Source of the DNA: Eubacterium ruminantium
GTDB lineage: Bacteria > Bacillota > Clostridia > Lachnospirales > Lachnospiraceae
Direction of reading: 5' to 3'
Length of the DNA stretch: 64,000 nt
NCBI GenBank assembly: GCA_900108205.1
Contig: FNUU01000002.1
Coordinates: 62,001 to 126,000, forward strand
The translations under genes and the position numbers were made by a program. Under the pieces are notes generated by a model that was given only the letters and a program-made list of their open reading frames with translations, was not told the DNA's origin and searched no databases. Of the stretch, positions 44,076 through 53,989 are shown one piece after another (position 1 is the stretch's first letter; the number at the start of each line of letters is the position of its first letter).

Positions 44076-46418
44076 TTATTCAACATTCTTAAGCGCCTCT
44101 GAAAGAGGAATTCTCTTGATCCTGTTGAAGTCTATAAATGATATCACGAGGTAGGCCGCATAAAGAGCCACCGCCATGATTATGCAGGACTTAACCGTTA
44201 CGGAAAGCGTGAACCAGCCTGCCTTTCTTGACATTACCTTTCGCCAGAACCAGTCGATAACGAAAAATGCAACTACCATTGAAAGAAGATCAAAGGCAAC
44301 CATGATGAAGGTTGTGGATCTTATATACAGCTTACTTATCTCCTTATTTTCATATCCCAGCACCTTTACCATTGAGATAGACTGCTTGTTCTTTTCTATA
44401 ATGATCTTGGTGATAAGATAAATGAGCAGCGCTGCGATAAGTACAGTAAGTACAGAGAAATAATCCATGTAGCTTCCGATGGAATGATCCAGCTGATTTG
44501 CCATCTTTGTTATATCATCCACACTTACAACTTTATAAATATATTCTTCAGGAATATCTGTAATCTCAGTATTTGAGAAGAAACCGCTGAAGTAATCTGC
44601 ATCATTTCCGAATACCGCATTATAATTATCCATCGGCATCATTACAATGAGTGATCCCATGTAATCATATATACCCTTTACCTTAAATCTGTATCTGCTG
44701 CTGGAATACTGATTCTTAAGTGTGAACGCATCACCAACCTCAAGGCCGAATTTTTCCGCATATGGTTCGGTAATATATACTTCATTATCTTTCAGTTTTG
44801 CACCTATCTTAAGATATTTGCTGTCAGAGCTGTATCCAACGATCATTATCTCTTCGCCGACCTTCGGGCCGTCAACCGTTACAAGATTTGATACGCAGGC
44901 TTTCTCAGCATCCGGGTTTGTAGTAGATATCTCATTTCCCATTGCATCCACTGTTCCTCTGAGGAAATACTGATACTGAGCATACATTTTCTTCGGCGCT
45001 TCCTTCATATATTTATCAAGAGTATCAGGAAGTGCCAGGCAGAACATCAGCATTATCATAACAAAGCATGTTCCGAAGAAGAGAACCACATAGCTGGAAA
45101 TGTTACTGAGTACGTTTCTGATACGGAAACGGCTGAAGAACTTCCAGCGCGGAAGCCTTACCGCCTTCTTTCTCTTTGACATTCTGAGATCATGTCTCAG
45201 GAATCTGAGCGGAGATATTGCAAGCTTTTTCCTGATCATCACATAGTTGATAACAAGCATCATAACCACAGGAGTGATCGTTGTCATAAGGAAAGCTTTG
45301 GAATTCCAAAGAGTTTCATAGGTCGGAAGACTGTAGCTGTTGTAATACATATCAACAACAACGTTCTTAAAGAAAGTATATCCGCCAAGATTACCAAATA
45401 CCGCTGCCATCAGAGTTACAAAAACCGGAATTGCCATATAATGACGTATCATCTCTCTCTTTGTATAACCTGAAGCTCTGAGGGTACCGATAACCACCGA
45501 ATCATCATCAATCTTATTGCTGATATTGATTGCGAAAATGAATGCAAATACAGCAAGCAGGATCACAAGCAGATATATTGCAAGATTTTCATCATTTTCA
45601 AAGTCATCTGTTGCAAAATGAATAGCCTGATTCATGTATTCCGGCACATAATCCTCAACCATTATATCGTTGGCAGGATCTTCATCATAAAATGATGCTG
45701 CGGCTGTTTCTCCGAGAACCTCTACAAAATCATCGCTTTTCTTTTTCTTTGCCTCATCATCATCTTCATCCGGCTTCTTATCATAGCTCCATGCATACTG
45801 AAATACATTCTGTGCATCAAGCTTATCATACTGCACTGCCGATACAACACCGATATCAAAGGTCAGTGCGTCAAACATTGTATCACTGTTATTTTTATAG
45901 AGAGTACTGTAATCACTGAGTGCGACCAGGCCGGTAACCTCAAATTTTTCTCCGTTAAGATACAGATTATCACCGACCTTTATCTTGCTGTTATCAGCGT
46001 GCATTCTGTCGATTGCGATCTCTCCGTCCTTTTCCGGGAGCCTGCCCTTCATAACACAGGCTTTATTTATTTCTTCTCTCAATGTGAATACTCTTATCGT
46101 AACAGGATCATCTTTTTCTTTAGTCTTATCTGATGTTTCTGTAAGATCCTTATAAAACTGTTCATAAAGCTTTACAAGACCCTTTTCTTCTACAGTACTG
46201 ATAAACTCATCACTTGCTTTTCTGGACAGGTTGAAATGGCCGTCCTCAACATTATATTTTGTAAATGCATCATGACCCGCCTCCAGCATACTGTTGTTGG
46301 CAACGAGCATTCCCGATACAAAACCGATGGTAAGGAAGAGTATCAGAAATATGATCAGATTCTTTTTAAAATCCTTTTTCAACTCCTTTGGGAGTCTTCT
46401 GGAAAGTGGACTCTTCAT
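44076..46418 (-). CDS. ABC transporter permease, FtsX family
   Basis: 780 residues. A cytoplasmic basic start and first helix (about 18-40) are followed by a large extracytoplasmic domain (about 41-285). Two groups of FtsX-type helices come next (290-395, and around 430-450 through 640-775) with a second extracytoplasmic domain between them. This is the ABC3/MacB-like architecture of exporters or mechanotransmission pumps for peptides or lipoproteins. AAAGGAG precedes the ATG, 17 bases after the ATPase gene. The substrate is unknown. Confidence 0.85.
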   Translation of the reverse strand: MKSPLSRRLPKELKKDFKKNLIIFLILFLTIGFVSGMLVANNSMLEAGHDAFTKYNVEDGHFNLSRKASDEFISTVEEKGLVKLYEQFYKDLTETSDKTKEKDDPVTIRVFTLREEINKACVMKGRLPEKDGEIAIDRMHADNSKIKVGDNLYLNGEKFEVTGLVALSDYSTLYKNNSDTMFDALTFDIGVVSAVQYDKLDAQNVFQYAWSYDKKPDEDDDEAKKKKSDDFVEVLGETAAASFYDEDPANDIMVEDYVPEYMNQAIHFATDDFENDENLAIYLLVILLAVFAFIFAINISNKIDDDSVVIGTLRASGYTKREMIRHYMAIPVFVTLMAAVFGNLGGYTFFKNVVVDMYYNSYSLPTYETLWNSKAFLMTTITPVVMMLVINYVMIRKKLAISPLRFLRHDLRMSKRKKAVRLPRWKFFSRFRIRNVLSNISSYVVLFFGTCFVMIMLMFCLALPDTLDKYMKEAPKKMYAQYQYFLRGTVDAMGNEISTTNPDAEKACVSNLVTVDGPKVGEEIMIVGYSSDSKYLKIGAKLKDNEVYITEPYAEKFGLEVGDAFTLKNQYSSSRYRFKVKGIYDYMGSLIVMMPMDNYNAVFGNDADYFSGFFSNTEITDIPEEYIYKVVSVDDITKMANQLDHSIGSYMDYFSVLTVLIAALLIYLITKIIIEKNKQSISMVKVLGYENKEISKLYIRSTTFIMVAFDLLSMVVAFFVIDWFWRKVMSRKAGWFTLSVTVKSCIIMAVALYAAYLVISFIDFNRIKRIPLSEALKNVE

Positions 46419-46435
46419 AGGTTTTCTCCTTTCTC

Positions 46436-47152
46436 TTACCAGTCAAGATCCATTGCTGAAACCTTTTCCTCATTTACTATATTCTTTCTGACTACGCCAT
46501 CACGAAGCTTGATAACATGGTCTGCCATATGCTGGATTGCTTCATTATGCGTAACCATTATTATTGTATTTCCGTATTTCTGATTAACATCCTCGATAAG
46601 CTTCAGGATGTCCTTGGAAGTATTATAATCAAGAGCGCCTGTAGGTTCATCACAGAGAAGGATGTCCGGATTCTTGATGATCGCACGTCCGATGGATGTT
46701 CTCTGCTGCTGTCCGCCTGAAAGCTGGCTCGGAAGCTTATGACGATGCTCATAAAGACCAAGTGTCTTAAGAAGATCGTCAATATCCAGCGGCTTATCAG
46801 AAAGGTAAGCGCCAACCTCAATATTCTCTTTTACGTTCAGATTAGGAATAAGATTGTAAAGCTGAAATACATATCCCAGATGCTTACGTCTGTACTGTGT
46901 AAGAGTCTTTTCATCCATATCCTCCAGCTTGTCTCCATTTATGGAAATATATCCGCTGTCTGCATTGTCGATTCCTCCGATAATATTAAGAAGTGTTGAT
47001 TTACCGGAACCTGAAGGACCAAGCAGGACACAAAACTCACCCTTTGCCACAGAAAAATTCATTCCTCTCAGAACTTCCTGCTTTGTTTCGCCTTCGCCGT
47101 AGGCTTTTTTTACATCTACGATTTCAAGAAATCTTCTTTCTTCTTCTGACAT
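46436..47152 (-). CDS. ABC transporter ATP-binding protein (LolD/MacB type)
   Basis: A 238-residue nucleotide-binding subunit: Walker [11 protein letters not shown]-loop region [12 protein letters not shown], signature [15 protein letters not shown], Walker [13 protein letters not shown] and H-loop VTHNEA. The LDYNTS and LIPNL features belong to the LolD/MacB group that works with FtsX permeases such as the one encoded next. GGGAGG precedes the start. A consensus promoter and a set of CATATG boxes lie upstream. Confidence 0.92.
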   Translation of the reverse strand: MSEEERRFLEIVDVKKAYGEGETKQEVLRGMNFSVAKGEFCVLLGPSGSGKSTLLNIIGGIDNADSGYISINGDKLEDMDEKTLTQYRRKHLGYVFQLYNLIPNLNVKENIEVGAYLSDKPLDIDDLLKTLGLYEHRHKLPSQLSGGQQQRTSIGRAIIKNPDILLCDEPTGALDYNTSKDILKLIEDVNQKYGNTIIMVTHNEAIQHMADHVIKLRDGVVRKNIVNEEKVSAMDLDW

Positions 47153-47239
47153 GATCTGTTCCTCCCTTTGTTAAATACTGTTTATTGATTGATAGCTTTG
47201 ATATTGAGCATATTTGATGATTAAATGACATGTTTTTCT

Positions 47240-47285
47240 CATATGCGCTTTCGTACATATGTGTGTCTATTCATATGTTCATATG
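47240..47285. promoter_or_regulatory. Four phased CATATG boxes, probable operator
   Basis: CATATG occurs at 47240, 47256, 47272 and 47280, i.e. spaced 16, 16 and 8 bases. The outer two form CTCATATG...CATATGAG. The array begins at the predicted transcription start of the ABC operon and extends about 45 bases into the leader, as expected for a repressor site. No regulator gene is adjacent. Confidence 0.55.
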
Positions 47286-47289
47286 AGCA

Positions 47290-47318
47290 ATAATAGGACT
47301 GTATGTTCTATTTGTCAA
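47290..47318 (-). promoter_or_regulatory. Consensus promoter of the ABC exporter operon
   Basis: -35 TTGACA (47318-47313) and -10 TATTAT (47295-47290), spacing 17, about 135 bases ahead of the ATPase start codon. Confidence 0.75.
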
Positions 47319-47525
47319 GATTTTTATGTGAGAATATTTATCAATACTTTTCATCAATACTTAGGGATCCTGTAGTGTAGAGAATAACCCGACTGATACT
47401 GATACGCTGAATACATGTCCGACAGTGATGATAATTCGGTTTCTGAACAAGAACAACCCGGCATATGTGGACGTCCATGATATACATGTACCTGAGATAT
47501 GTCCTTATTTGAGAGAAAAAAATAA

Positions 47526-47599
47526 GAGACTCACTTGCAAACCAATAGCTATAAAACGGAAAAACCGTTATTATACCTATAAGTTTGCAAGCAAGTCTC
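47526..47599. repeat. 74-base near-perfect inverted repeat
   Basis: Left arm GAGACTCACTTGCAAAC and right arm GTTTGCAAGCAAGTCTC, continued inward by ATAGCTATAAAACGG against CCGTTATTATACCTAT around an AAAAA loop. About 30 of 34 positions pair. On the minus strand it is followed by TTATTTTTTT, so it may be a strong terminator, but no gene that it would terminate is apparent. Confidence 0.75.
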
Positions 47600-47841
47600 A
47601 TTGATTACTCATAAACCGAATCACCGACAGCTATTCCCGCTATGATGATTGTCTTGACGATTATATGTACAGATAAAATTCCCTCTGCCAATTACTCCCT
47701 TGACTGCTTTTTCAGAATAACAAAACAATTTTTGCATGTCAATACCATAATTTTGTAAAATTTTTCCCACCCCACTATTCTGAGGATCCTCTGATATACA
47801 CGGTATACCGTATTTACACCTCTGACCCTCGCATAATATAT

Positions 47842-47954
47842 CTTATCAGAAGAAAAACAAGCACGAGTGAAACGAGTATTTGTTTTTCTTGATAAGATAC
47901 CGTAGGGACGTTAGTCCCGCAGGATTATGAGATGCGGTTTTTGCTTCTCATAAT
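47842..47954. repeat. Palindromic repeat, full C-B-A copy (reverse orientation)
   Basis: C (CTTATCAGAAGAAAAACAAG ... CTTGATAAG, tip variant GT-TTC-AC read in the reverse sense), B (GGGACGTTAGTCCC) and A (TATGAGATGCGGTTTTTGC, then TTCTCATA) follow each other without gaps. It is the most complete single copy. Confidence 0.88.
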
Positions 47955-48046
47955 ATTTTATCATATTAAAAATCAGACTTCCATGTAAAAATCTTGTTCC
48001 ACTGTGTATTTTTCTCTATTTTTTCTTGACAACTCCTCATCAAAAA

Positions 48047-48075
48047 TTGTAAATTTTTGCGAAACATAGTATAAT
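48047..48075 (+). promoter_or_regulatory. Promoter of the HD-GYP gene
   Basis: -35 TTGTAA (48047-48052) and perfect -10 TATAAT (48070-48075), spacing 17; leader of about 40 bases to the ATG. Confidence 0.7.
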
Positions 48076-48119
48076 AAACTATGTGTTGTCGACAGTCAAA
48101 CCCGGGAAGGAGGTACATC

Positions 48120-49814
48120 ATGATTAATGCTTATTACGAAATCATATTCGCAGTTTCTCTCATTCTGACCATTGTATATGCAAAGATGTTTCATAAGCAT
48201 TTCAATGTATATTTTACCATGATGTTTGTCTTCATTCCCATAACAAATATGGGCTATATCTTCCTGTCGCAGGCTGTAAATCTTGAAGAAGCTATCCTGG
48301 CCAACAAAATAATCTATTTCGGCGGATGTTTCCTGCCTCTGTTCGTCATGTTTACGATACTTGAGCTATGCGGTATCAACATGAAAAAATGGATAGCCAT
48401 CATTCTTATCACCTTAAGTTCCATTGTATATCTGTCAGTACTTACGATCGGAAAATACGAGATTTTCTATAAAAGCGTAGAATATGCCTCTGAAAACGGC
48501 ACAGCATATCTTACAAATAAGGAATACGGTATGATGCATTCCGTATTTATAATAATGGTTCTCCTGTACCTTATCGTCCCTATGTTTATCATGATATACT
48601 GTCTGTTCGTTAATTATAATGTATCCACCAAAATGGTAATCCTCCTGCTGACGCTCGAATTTTTCAGCAACATATGTCATTTCGGCAGTAAAAAGATGAT
48701 ACATAATTTCGAACTTACTCCTATATCATATATTCTGGCACAGATCATCTTCCTTATCATTATCAGGAAGCTCTGCCTTTACAACATCACCGAATCCGGC
48801 ATAGATTCTATTGAAATGAACGGCGATATAGGCTTTATATCCTTTGATAACAAGCTGAACTATCTGGGAGGCAGCGCCATAGCTCTTATTGTCTTCCCGG
48901 AGCTTGCTCATGTTAAGATAGACACACCGGCGATCAAATATGAAGAAGTAAACCGCGAGATCATTTCAAGGCTGAATGCCTATATTGAAAGCGGCGACAA
49001 CGACAGCTTTACCAGAACCATGGGAAATGAAATCTACAGGATCACGATCACGAGACTGTACGATTCCCGTAAATGCCGCGGCTATCAGTTCCTTATCAGA
49101 AATGATACCAAGGAACAGAACTATATAAACCTTATCAACCGCTTCAATGAAAGCCTTGAAAAGGAAGTAGACCTCAAAACCAGACGTATTGTGGAGATGC
49201 ATGACAACCTGATCCTCAGTATGGCGACCATGGTTGAAAGCAGGGATAACTCAACCGGCGGCCACATCAGAAGAACCAGTGATGTTGTCAGAATCCTTAT
49301 CGATGAAATATCCAAGGATAACGAGCTTCATCTTTCCGAAAGCTTCTGCCATAACATAATCAAAGCAGCGCCGATGCATGATCTTGGCAAGATAGCTGTA
49401 GATGATGCCATTCTCAGAAAGCCCGGCAGATTTACTCCTGAAGAATACTCCATAATGAAATCCCATGCAGCCGAAGGCGGTCGTATCGTTCACGAAATCC
49501 TTAAGTCTACCGATGACGAAGAATTCAAGGTAATTGCCGAAAATGTTGCTCACTACCACCATGAACGCTGGGACGGCTCCGGCTATCCGGAAGGCCTCTA
49601 TGGTGAAGAAATACCTATAGAAGCACGTATAATGGCCATAGCCGACGTATATGACGCCCTTGTGAGCAAGCGTGTATATAAGGAAAAAATGAGTTTTGAG
49701 GAAGCCAACAAGATAATTATGGAAGGCATGGGCAAACATTTTGATAAGAGGCTGGAAAAATATTATGTTGCAGCCCGGCCTAAGCTGGAGGAATACTATA
49801 CAGAGAACGACTGA
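48120..49814 (+). CDS. Membrane HD-GYP protein (cyclic-di-nucleotide phosphodiesterase)
   Basis: 564 residues. Seven N-terminal helices (about 1-220) resemble the 7TM region of Firmicute sensor kinases. A PAS-like segment (about 235-340) and a short coiled coil connect to an HD-GYP domain (about 355-545) with GGHIRRTSD, MHDLGKIAVDDAIL, YHHERWDGSGYPEGL and IMAIADVYDAL. All metal ligands and the GYP motif are present, so c-di-GMP hydrolysis is expected. AAGGAGG sits seven bases before the ATG at 48120; a start 13 codons upstream was rejected. It is a monocistronic signalling gene. Confidence 0.88.
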   Translation: MINAYYEIIFAVSLILTIVYAKMFHKHFNVYFTMMFVFIPITNMGYIFLSQAVNLEEAILANKIIYFGGCFLPLFVMFTILELCGINMKKWIAIILITLSSIVYLSVLTIGKYEIFYKSVEYASENGTAYLTNKEYGMMHSVFIIMVLLYLIVPMFIMIYCLFVNYNVSTKMVILLLTLEFFSNICHFGSKKMIHNFELTPISYILAQIIFLIIIRKLCLYNITESGIDSIEMNGDIGFISFDNKLNYLGGSAIALIVFPELAHVKIDTPAIKYEEVNREIISRLNAYIESGDNDSFTRTMGNEIYRITITRLYDSRKCRGYQFLIRNDTKEQNYINLINRFNESLEKEVDLKTRRIVEMHDNLILSMATMVESRDNSTGGHIRRTSDVVRILIDEISKDNELHLSESFCHNIIKAAPMHDLGKIAVDDAILRKPGRFTPEEYSIMKSHAAEGGRIVHEILKSTDDEEFKVIAENVAHYHHERWDGSGYPEGLYGEEIPIEARIMAIADVYDALVSKRVYKEKMSFEEANKIIMEGMGKHFDKRLEKYYVAARPKLEEYYTEND

Positions 49815-49929
49815 TCCGCTTTTTCCATCTGAAAGGCATCGACTCATGTGTCAAAAGCTACTTTTGATGCATATGTCATTTTATATAAATAATACAAAAA
49901 TTTTATTGAAAAACTCATCGATTTTAATC

Positions 49930-49958
49930 TTGAAATCAGTAAAAATATTTGTTAATAT
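49930..49958 (+). promoter_or_regulatory. Promoter of guaB
   Basis: -35 TTGAAA (49930-49935), extended -10 TGT-TAATAT (ending 49958), spacing 17. The leader is about 97 bases; no purine riboswitch or PurR box was recognised in it. Confidence 0.7.
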
Positions 49959-50061
49959 TGATTAATTCTATTTTTTAGGTAACTATTTTAAAACAGGGTT
50001 ACGGGAAGCGTATCGCGTTTCACACACATATATATAATTTAAGAAAGAAGGAGAAAAAGAA

Positions 50062-51570
50062 ATGGCTTACTATTACGATGAACCATCACGTACATTCGGC
50101 GAGTATCTTCTTGTTCCAGGATACTCATCATCAGAATGTGTCCCAACATCAGTCAGCTTAAAAACACCACTTGTAAAATATCGTAAGGGCGAAGAGGAAT
50201 GCCCATTTTCGTTAAATATTCCTATGGTATCTGCTATCATGCAGTCAGTTTCAGGTGACAAGCTTGCGGTTGCACTTGCCAAGCAGGGAGGAATCTCATT
50301 CATTTATGGTTCACAGACGATAGAGGAAGAGGCCAATATGATTCGCCGCGTTAAGGCATATAAGAAGGGCTTTGTAACCAGTGATTCAAACCTTTCACCG
50401 GATGCTACTCTTGCAGATGTTCTTGACCTCAAGGAGAGAACAGGTCATTCGACTGTTGCGATCACAGATGACGGAACTTCTCATGGAAAGCTCCTCGGTA
50501 TCGTTGCTTCAAGAGATTACCGTCTTTCAAGAATGGAAAGAAGCCTTAACGTTAAAGAGTTCATGACTCCTATTGATAAACTTATTGTTGCAAGCGATGA
50601 TACATCACTTCATGACTGCAACGACATTATTTGGGATAACAAGATCAATACACTTCCACTGGTTGATAAGGAAGGCCACCTTTCATACATGGTATTCCGT
50701 AAGGATTACGACAGCCACAAGGAAAATGTAAACGAGCTTCTCGACTCTCACAAGAGCTATGTTGTAGGTGCCGGTATCAATACCAGAGATTACGCAGAAA
50801 GAGTTCCAGCACTTGTTGAAGCAGGAGTAGACGTTCTTTGTATAGATTCATCAGAAGGCTACAGTGAATGGCAGTCAAGAACCATCAAATGGATCAGAGA
50901 TAACTACGGCGACAAGGTTAAAGTAGGTGCCGGAAATGTAGTTGATGGTGAAGGCTTCAGATTCCTTGCAGAAGCAGGCGCTGACTTCATTAAGATCGGT
51001 ATCGGCGGCGGTTCAATCTGTATCACTCGTGAGACAAAGGGTATCGGACGTGGACAGGCTACAGCTGTTAAGGATGTTGCAAGAGCCCGTGATGAATACT
51101 TCAAGGAAACCGGAGTATATATTCCAATCTGTTCAGATGGTGGTATCGTTTATGATTATCACATTACTCTTGCCCTTGCGATGGGAGCAGATTTTGTAAT
51201 GCTCGGAAGATATTTTGCAAGATTTGACGAAAGCCCTACAAATAAGCTTTACATCAACGGAAACTACGTTAAGGAGTATTGGGGCGAAGGTTCTAACCGT
51301 GCACGTAATTGGCAGAGATACGACCTTGGCGGAGCTTCAAAGCTTTCATTTGAGGAAGGTGTTGACAGCTACGTTCCATATGCCGGACCACTCGCAGAAG
51401 GCGTTCAGAGCACACTCTACAAGGTTAAGTCTACTATGTGCAACTGCGGCGCCCTTTCGATCGAAGAGCTTCAGCAGAAGGCTAAGCTTACAGTTGTATC
51501 TGCTACTTCAATCGTTGAAGGCGGCAGCCACGATGTAATCCTTAAGAACAGCTCAAAGAAGTATGACTAA
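50062..51570 (+). CDS. guaB: IMP dehydrogenase, Tritrichomonas-like type
   Basis: A 502-residue TIM-barrel enzyme for the NAD-dependent oxidation of IMP to XMP, the committed step of GMP synthesis. The catalytic loop GGGSICITR carries C320; the mobile flap RARNWQRY carries R419-Y420. Two CBS domains occupy about 105-225. The whole protein, including the start [17 protein letters not shown] and the end [11 protein letters not shown]-like segment, follows the protozoan Tritrichomonas foetus enzyme (C319, R418-Y419) far more closely than the common bacterial GuaB. GGAG precedes the ATG. It uses its own promoter and terminator. Confidence 0.92.
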   Translation: MAYYYDEPSRTFGEYLLVPGYSSSECVPTSVSLKTPLVKYRKGEEECPFSLNIPMVSAIMQSVSGDKLAVALAKQGGISFIYGSQTIEEEANMIRRVKAYKKGFVTSDSNLSPDATLADVLDLKERTGHSTVAITDDGTSHGKLLGIVASRDYRLSRMERSLNVKEFMTPIDKLIVASDDTSLHDCNDIIWDNKINTLPLVDKEGHLSYMVFRKDYDSHKENVNELLDSHKSYVVGAGINTRDYAERVPALVEAGVDVLCIDSSEGYSEWQSRTIKWIRDNYGDKVKVGAGNVVDGEGFRFLAEAGADFIKIGIGGGSICITRETKGIGRGQATAVKDVARARDEYFKETGVYIPICSDGGIVYDYHITLALAMGADFVMLGRYFARFDESPTNKLYINGNYVKEYWGEGSNRARNWQRYDLGGASKLSFEEGVDSYVPYAGPLAEGVQSTLYKVKSTMCNCGALSIEELQQKAKLTVVSATSIVEGGSHDVILKNSSKKYD

Positions 51571-51667
51571 TACAACGTCTTAAATATAACAACGATAACG
51601 ATGTTCAAATATGAAATCGAGACATTCATGATTTATTTTAAACAATCGTATTGTATTATAGAAAAAC

Positions 51668-51710
51668 GCAGGATTTCAGGTAATCTGAAATCCTGCATTT
51701 TAATTATAAC
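51668..51710 (+). terminator. Intrinsic terminator of guaB
   Basis: A perfect 12-base stem GCAGGATTTCAG / CTGAAATCCTGC with loop GTAAT, followed by ATTTTAATTATAAC and more T. Confidence 0.82.
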
Positions 51711-51773
51711 ATTTTTTTATCTTATCTTCGACAGCTTTTCTGTTGGCTGCCAATTCAATACAGTATGAGAAGC

Positions 51774-51820
51774 AAAAACCGCTTCTCATAATCCTTCGGG
51801 ACTAAAGTCCCTCCGATATA
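51774..51820. repeat. Palindromic repeat, modules A-B
   Basis: A as a perfect TATGAGAAGC-loop-GCTTCTCATA and B as GGGACTAAAGTCCC (both bases of one pair changed relative to the GGAAC/GTTCC copies). Module C is missing. It ends about ten bases from the stop codon of the methyltransferase gene. Confidence 0.85.
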
Positions 51821-51830
51821 TCATGTGAAT

Positions 51831-52436
51831 TTATTTCTTAAAAGGAATAACCCTGTTAACCCTCTGCATATATTCCTTATATTCATTTCCGAATCTTTCG
51901 GTAAGCCATTTTTCTTCTGTGTTCTGAAGAAGAACAGTCAGAAACAGCCAGAAAATGATAGGAAGCGCGTACATATAAACATTTCCGGAGATAAAAAGCA
52001 CACCTGTGCAGGCAAAGAGGATCGCCGCATATATCGGATTTCTGGTAAATGCATATATGCCCGTTGTACAAAGTCTGCCGCTGTCTATATAGCTGTCGAT
52101 ATTTGTATCAAATACAGCTCTTGTCCATATAAGAGCCGCCGCAAATATAAGTATTGCCCCCAAAACTATATACGGAATCCTGAAGGTTTCTGAAATACCG
52201 TTTTCTAATGCTTCTGTATGTCCGAAAATGACTCCCAGCACGGTCAGCGCTATGGCTACCACTCCAAAAAACGGTCCCGCCCCATAGGTTGGAAGAGGCT
52301 TTGCCGCCACCTTTACCACTTTATTCTTTGAGAATTCATCCTCAAGCTCCTGCTCAAGATCATCATCAATGTCTTCATACTTCCTGTCGGTTGCCATTAC
52401 ATTTTTCAGTTTTGTTTCCATACTGTTTTTTTCCAT
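51831..52436 (-). CDS. Membrane methyltransferase (isoprenylcysteine/phospholipid methyltransferase-like)
   Basis: 201 residues. A charged N-terminal part of about 50 residues is followed by four or five helices. The C-terminal signature TTGIYAFTRNPIYAAIL...EEKWLTERFGNEYKEYMQRVNRVIP is that of the ICMT/PEMT-like SAM-dependent family, which methylates lipids, isoprenyl-cysteines or small molecules in the membrane. The bacterial substrate is unknown. The ATG at 52436 with AGGTG ahead is preferred over a GTG two codons earlier. Confidence 0.8.
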   Translation of the reverse strand: MEKNSMETKLKNVMATDRKYEDIDDDLEQELEDEFSKNKVVKVAAKPLPTYGAGPFFGVVAIALTVLGVIFGHTEALENGISETFRIPYIVLGAILIFAAALIWTRAVFDTNIDSYIDSGRLCTTGIYAFTRNPIYAAILFACTGVLFISGNVYMYALPIIFWLFLTVLLQNTEEKWLTERFGNEYKEYMQRVNRVIPFKK

Positions 52437-52579
52437 AAACACCTATCCCTTCATAATCCGGTACCGCTGTATTGCTGTAATTCTGCAGCAATCCTGATGT
52501 ACCACTGCCTGTTAATATGCTGCTCGTTTTTTGTGCTGCCGCACTCGCATTACTCGTTTGCATGCAACCCATTTATAAA

Positions 52580-53890
52580 TCACTCGTTAATGATTCTCTC
52601 CTGTATATATTCCTTCAACGAAGCCTCCACCCTGAGAACAACTTTGTCCTCCAGAGAGATGTTCTCTCCGTTTCTTATATAAATGCATGGCGTCTCATGC
52701 TTATATACTCCTCTTGCCGATGGCTGCTCATCAAAACAGTCCGGAAATGTAGTTCCCTGCTTCTTCCAGGTGAATGTCGAATCACTGATAGTAACATTTT
52801 TTATCAGTGAATACTCCTCTCCGGCGATCATTATGGTTCCTTCGCAGTCCATTCTGATATGGTCCAGTGTAATATCCTCGATAACACCCGGGAGTCGCTC
52901 AACGCCGGCTCTCTTAGTCGCTGTGAGAAAGACAGGATCGCCCTTGCCCCACCATACAACAACCTCTGAATCCTGCTTCGCCCTGTCCTTGTAACGAAGC
53001 GTATTTCCTGAAATATGATGTATCATAATATCATGTATCCTGCCGCCGTCCCTGGACCAGATACCGATTCCTCTGGTACAGTTCTCCATGATGCAGTCGC
53101 TCATGGTAATATGATGAATATCTCCCCAGGTTTCGGTTCCGATCTTAAGCGCAGAAGAATGCGAATAAAGAATACATCCGGATATCAGGATATTGCAGCA
53201 TGGGCCGTATTTCTCCGTCATCGGAGCCGTGGTCTTCACGACTATGCAGTCATCCGCGCAGGCTATCCTGCATCCGCGTATGATTACATTCTGACAACAG
53301 TCCGGATCAATTCCGTCATTATTCGGTCCACGGTCGTTGTTTTCTATACGAATATTCTCAATGAGCACATCCCTGCAGCCTGCCATATGCAGCGTCCAGA
53401 ATGCCGCATCATAAAATGTAACATCCCTGACTGTAAGATTCTTTATATCCTCCAGAAAACTCATTCTCGGCCTGAAGCCACGAACCTTCAGCGGACTTTC
53501 ATGACTACCGCCGTCAGCATCATCCTCGTAGAAAACCTCACGTCCTCTGCCGTCTATCCTTCCTTCGCCCGAAATGGTTATATTTTCAGCATGCCTGGCC
53601 AGCAGGAAACATCCTCCTGCCCAGCCTGTATCCTTATTGTCGTCGTCAAAATCCTTCATGAAGTCTATCATATCCGCAGGATCCAGGCTGGAAATAAGCT
53701 CCGCGCCTGCCTCCAGATACATATTTACATTTGACTTAAGCATGATAGTTCCAGAAAGAAATCTTCCCGTAGGAATTATAACCTTGCCACCGCCATTTGC
53801 GGTACATTCATCTATAGCCTTCTGTATGGCTGACGTATTCACCGTCATGCCATCTCCGACTGCCCCATAATCCAAAATATTATAATTCAT
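52580..53890 (-). CDS. Glycoside hydrolase family 28 (polygalacturonase-like)
   Basis: A 436-residue right-handed beta-helix protein. It starts with the common YGAVGDGMTVNTSAIQKAID, then the GH28 catalytic region NNDGIDPD and ADDCIVVKT; HSSALKIGTETWG provides the later conserved turn. The final RIK motif is not conserved (GIGIWSRDGG), seen in exo-acting or rhamnogalacturonan-active members. There is no signal peptide, so it probably trims imported pectic oligosaccharides in the cytoplasm. GAGGG precedes the start. Confidence 0.87.
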   Translation of the reverse strand: MNYNILDYGAVGDGMTVNTSAIQKAIDECTANGGGKVIIPTGRFLSGTIMLKSNVNMYLEAGAELISSLDPADMIDFMKDFDDDNKDTGWAGGCFLLARHAENITISGEGRIDGRGREVFYEDDADGGSHESPLKVRGFRPRMSFLEDIKNLTVRDVTFYDAAFWTLHMAGCRDVLIENIRIENNDRGPNNDGIDPDCCQNVIIRGCRIACADDCIVVKTTAPMTEKYGPCCNILISGCILYSHSSALKIGTETWGDIHHITMSDCIMENCTRGIGIWSRDGGRIHDIMIHHISGNTLRYKDRAKQDSEVVVWWGKGDPVFLTATKRAGVERLPGVIEDITLDHIRMDCEGTIMIAGEEYSLIKNVTISDSTFTWKKQGTTFPDCFDEQPSARGVYKHETPCIYIRNGENISLEDKVVLRVEASLKEYIQERIINE

Positions 53891-53989
53891 AAATACCCTC
53901 TAAATCATTCAATCTTCTTAATTCGTAGCACATGACGGTATTATAACTGTCTCTTAATTAAACATACTGTATCTGTAACATAACTGTTT

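Larger units (their letters stand above)
47153..48119. other. Large divergent intergenic region with regulatory and repeat DNA
   Basis: A 967-base AT-rich spacer between the ABC operon and the HD-GYP gene. From left to right it holds CATATG boxes and the ABC promoter, a 74-base inverted repeat, a perfect palindrome ACGGTATACCGT (47800-47811), a full C-B-A palindromic repeat, and the HD-GYP promoter. A minus-strand frame of about 86 codons overlaps the inverted repeat but has no ribosome binding site or known motif and is not called. A small RNA gene in 47340-47830 cannot be excluded. Confidence 0.6.

Noticed and set aside
47341-47601. Minus-strand gene of about 86 codons
   Set aside because: It starts inside the long inverted repeat, has no ribosome binding site and no recognisable motif; the composition is that of random AT-rich DNA.
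47800-47811. Isolated operator ACGGTATACCGT
   Set aside because: A perfect 12-base palindrome, but it is not near a promoter and may be chance in AT-rich DNA; mentioned only within the intergenic entry.
49965-50061. Purine riboswitch in the guaB leader
   Set aside because: The leader is long enough, but none of the conserved loop or junction sequences of purine riboswitches could be found.
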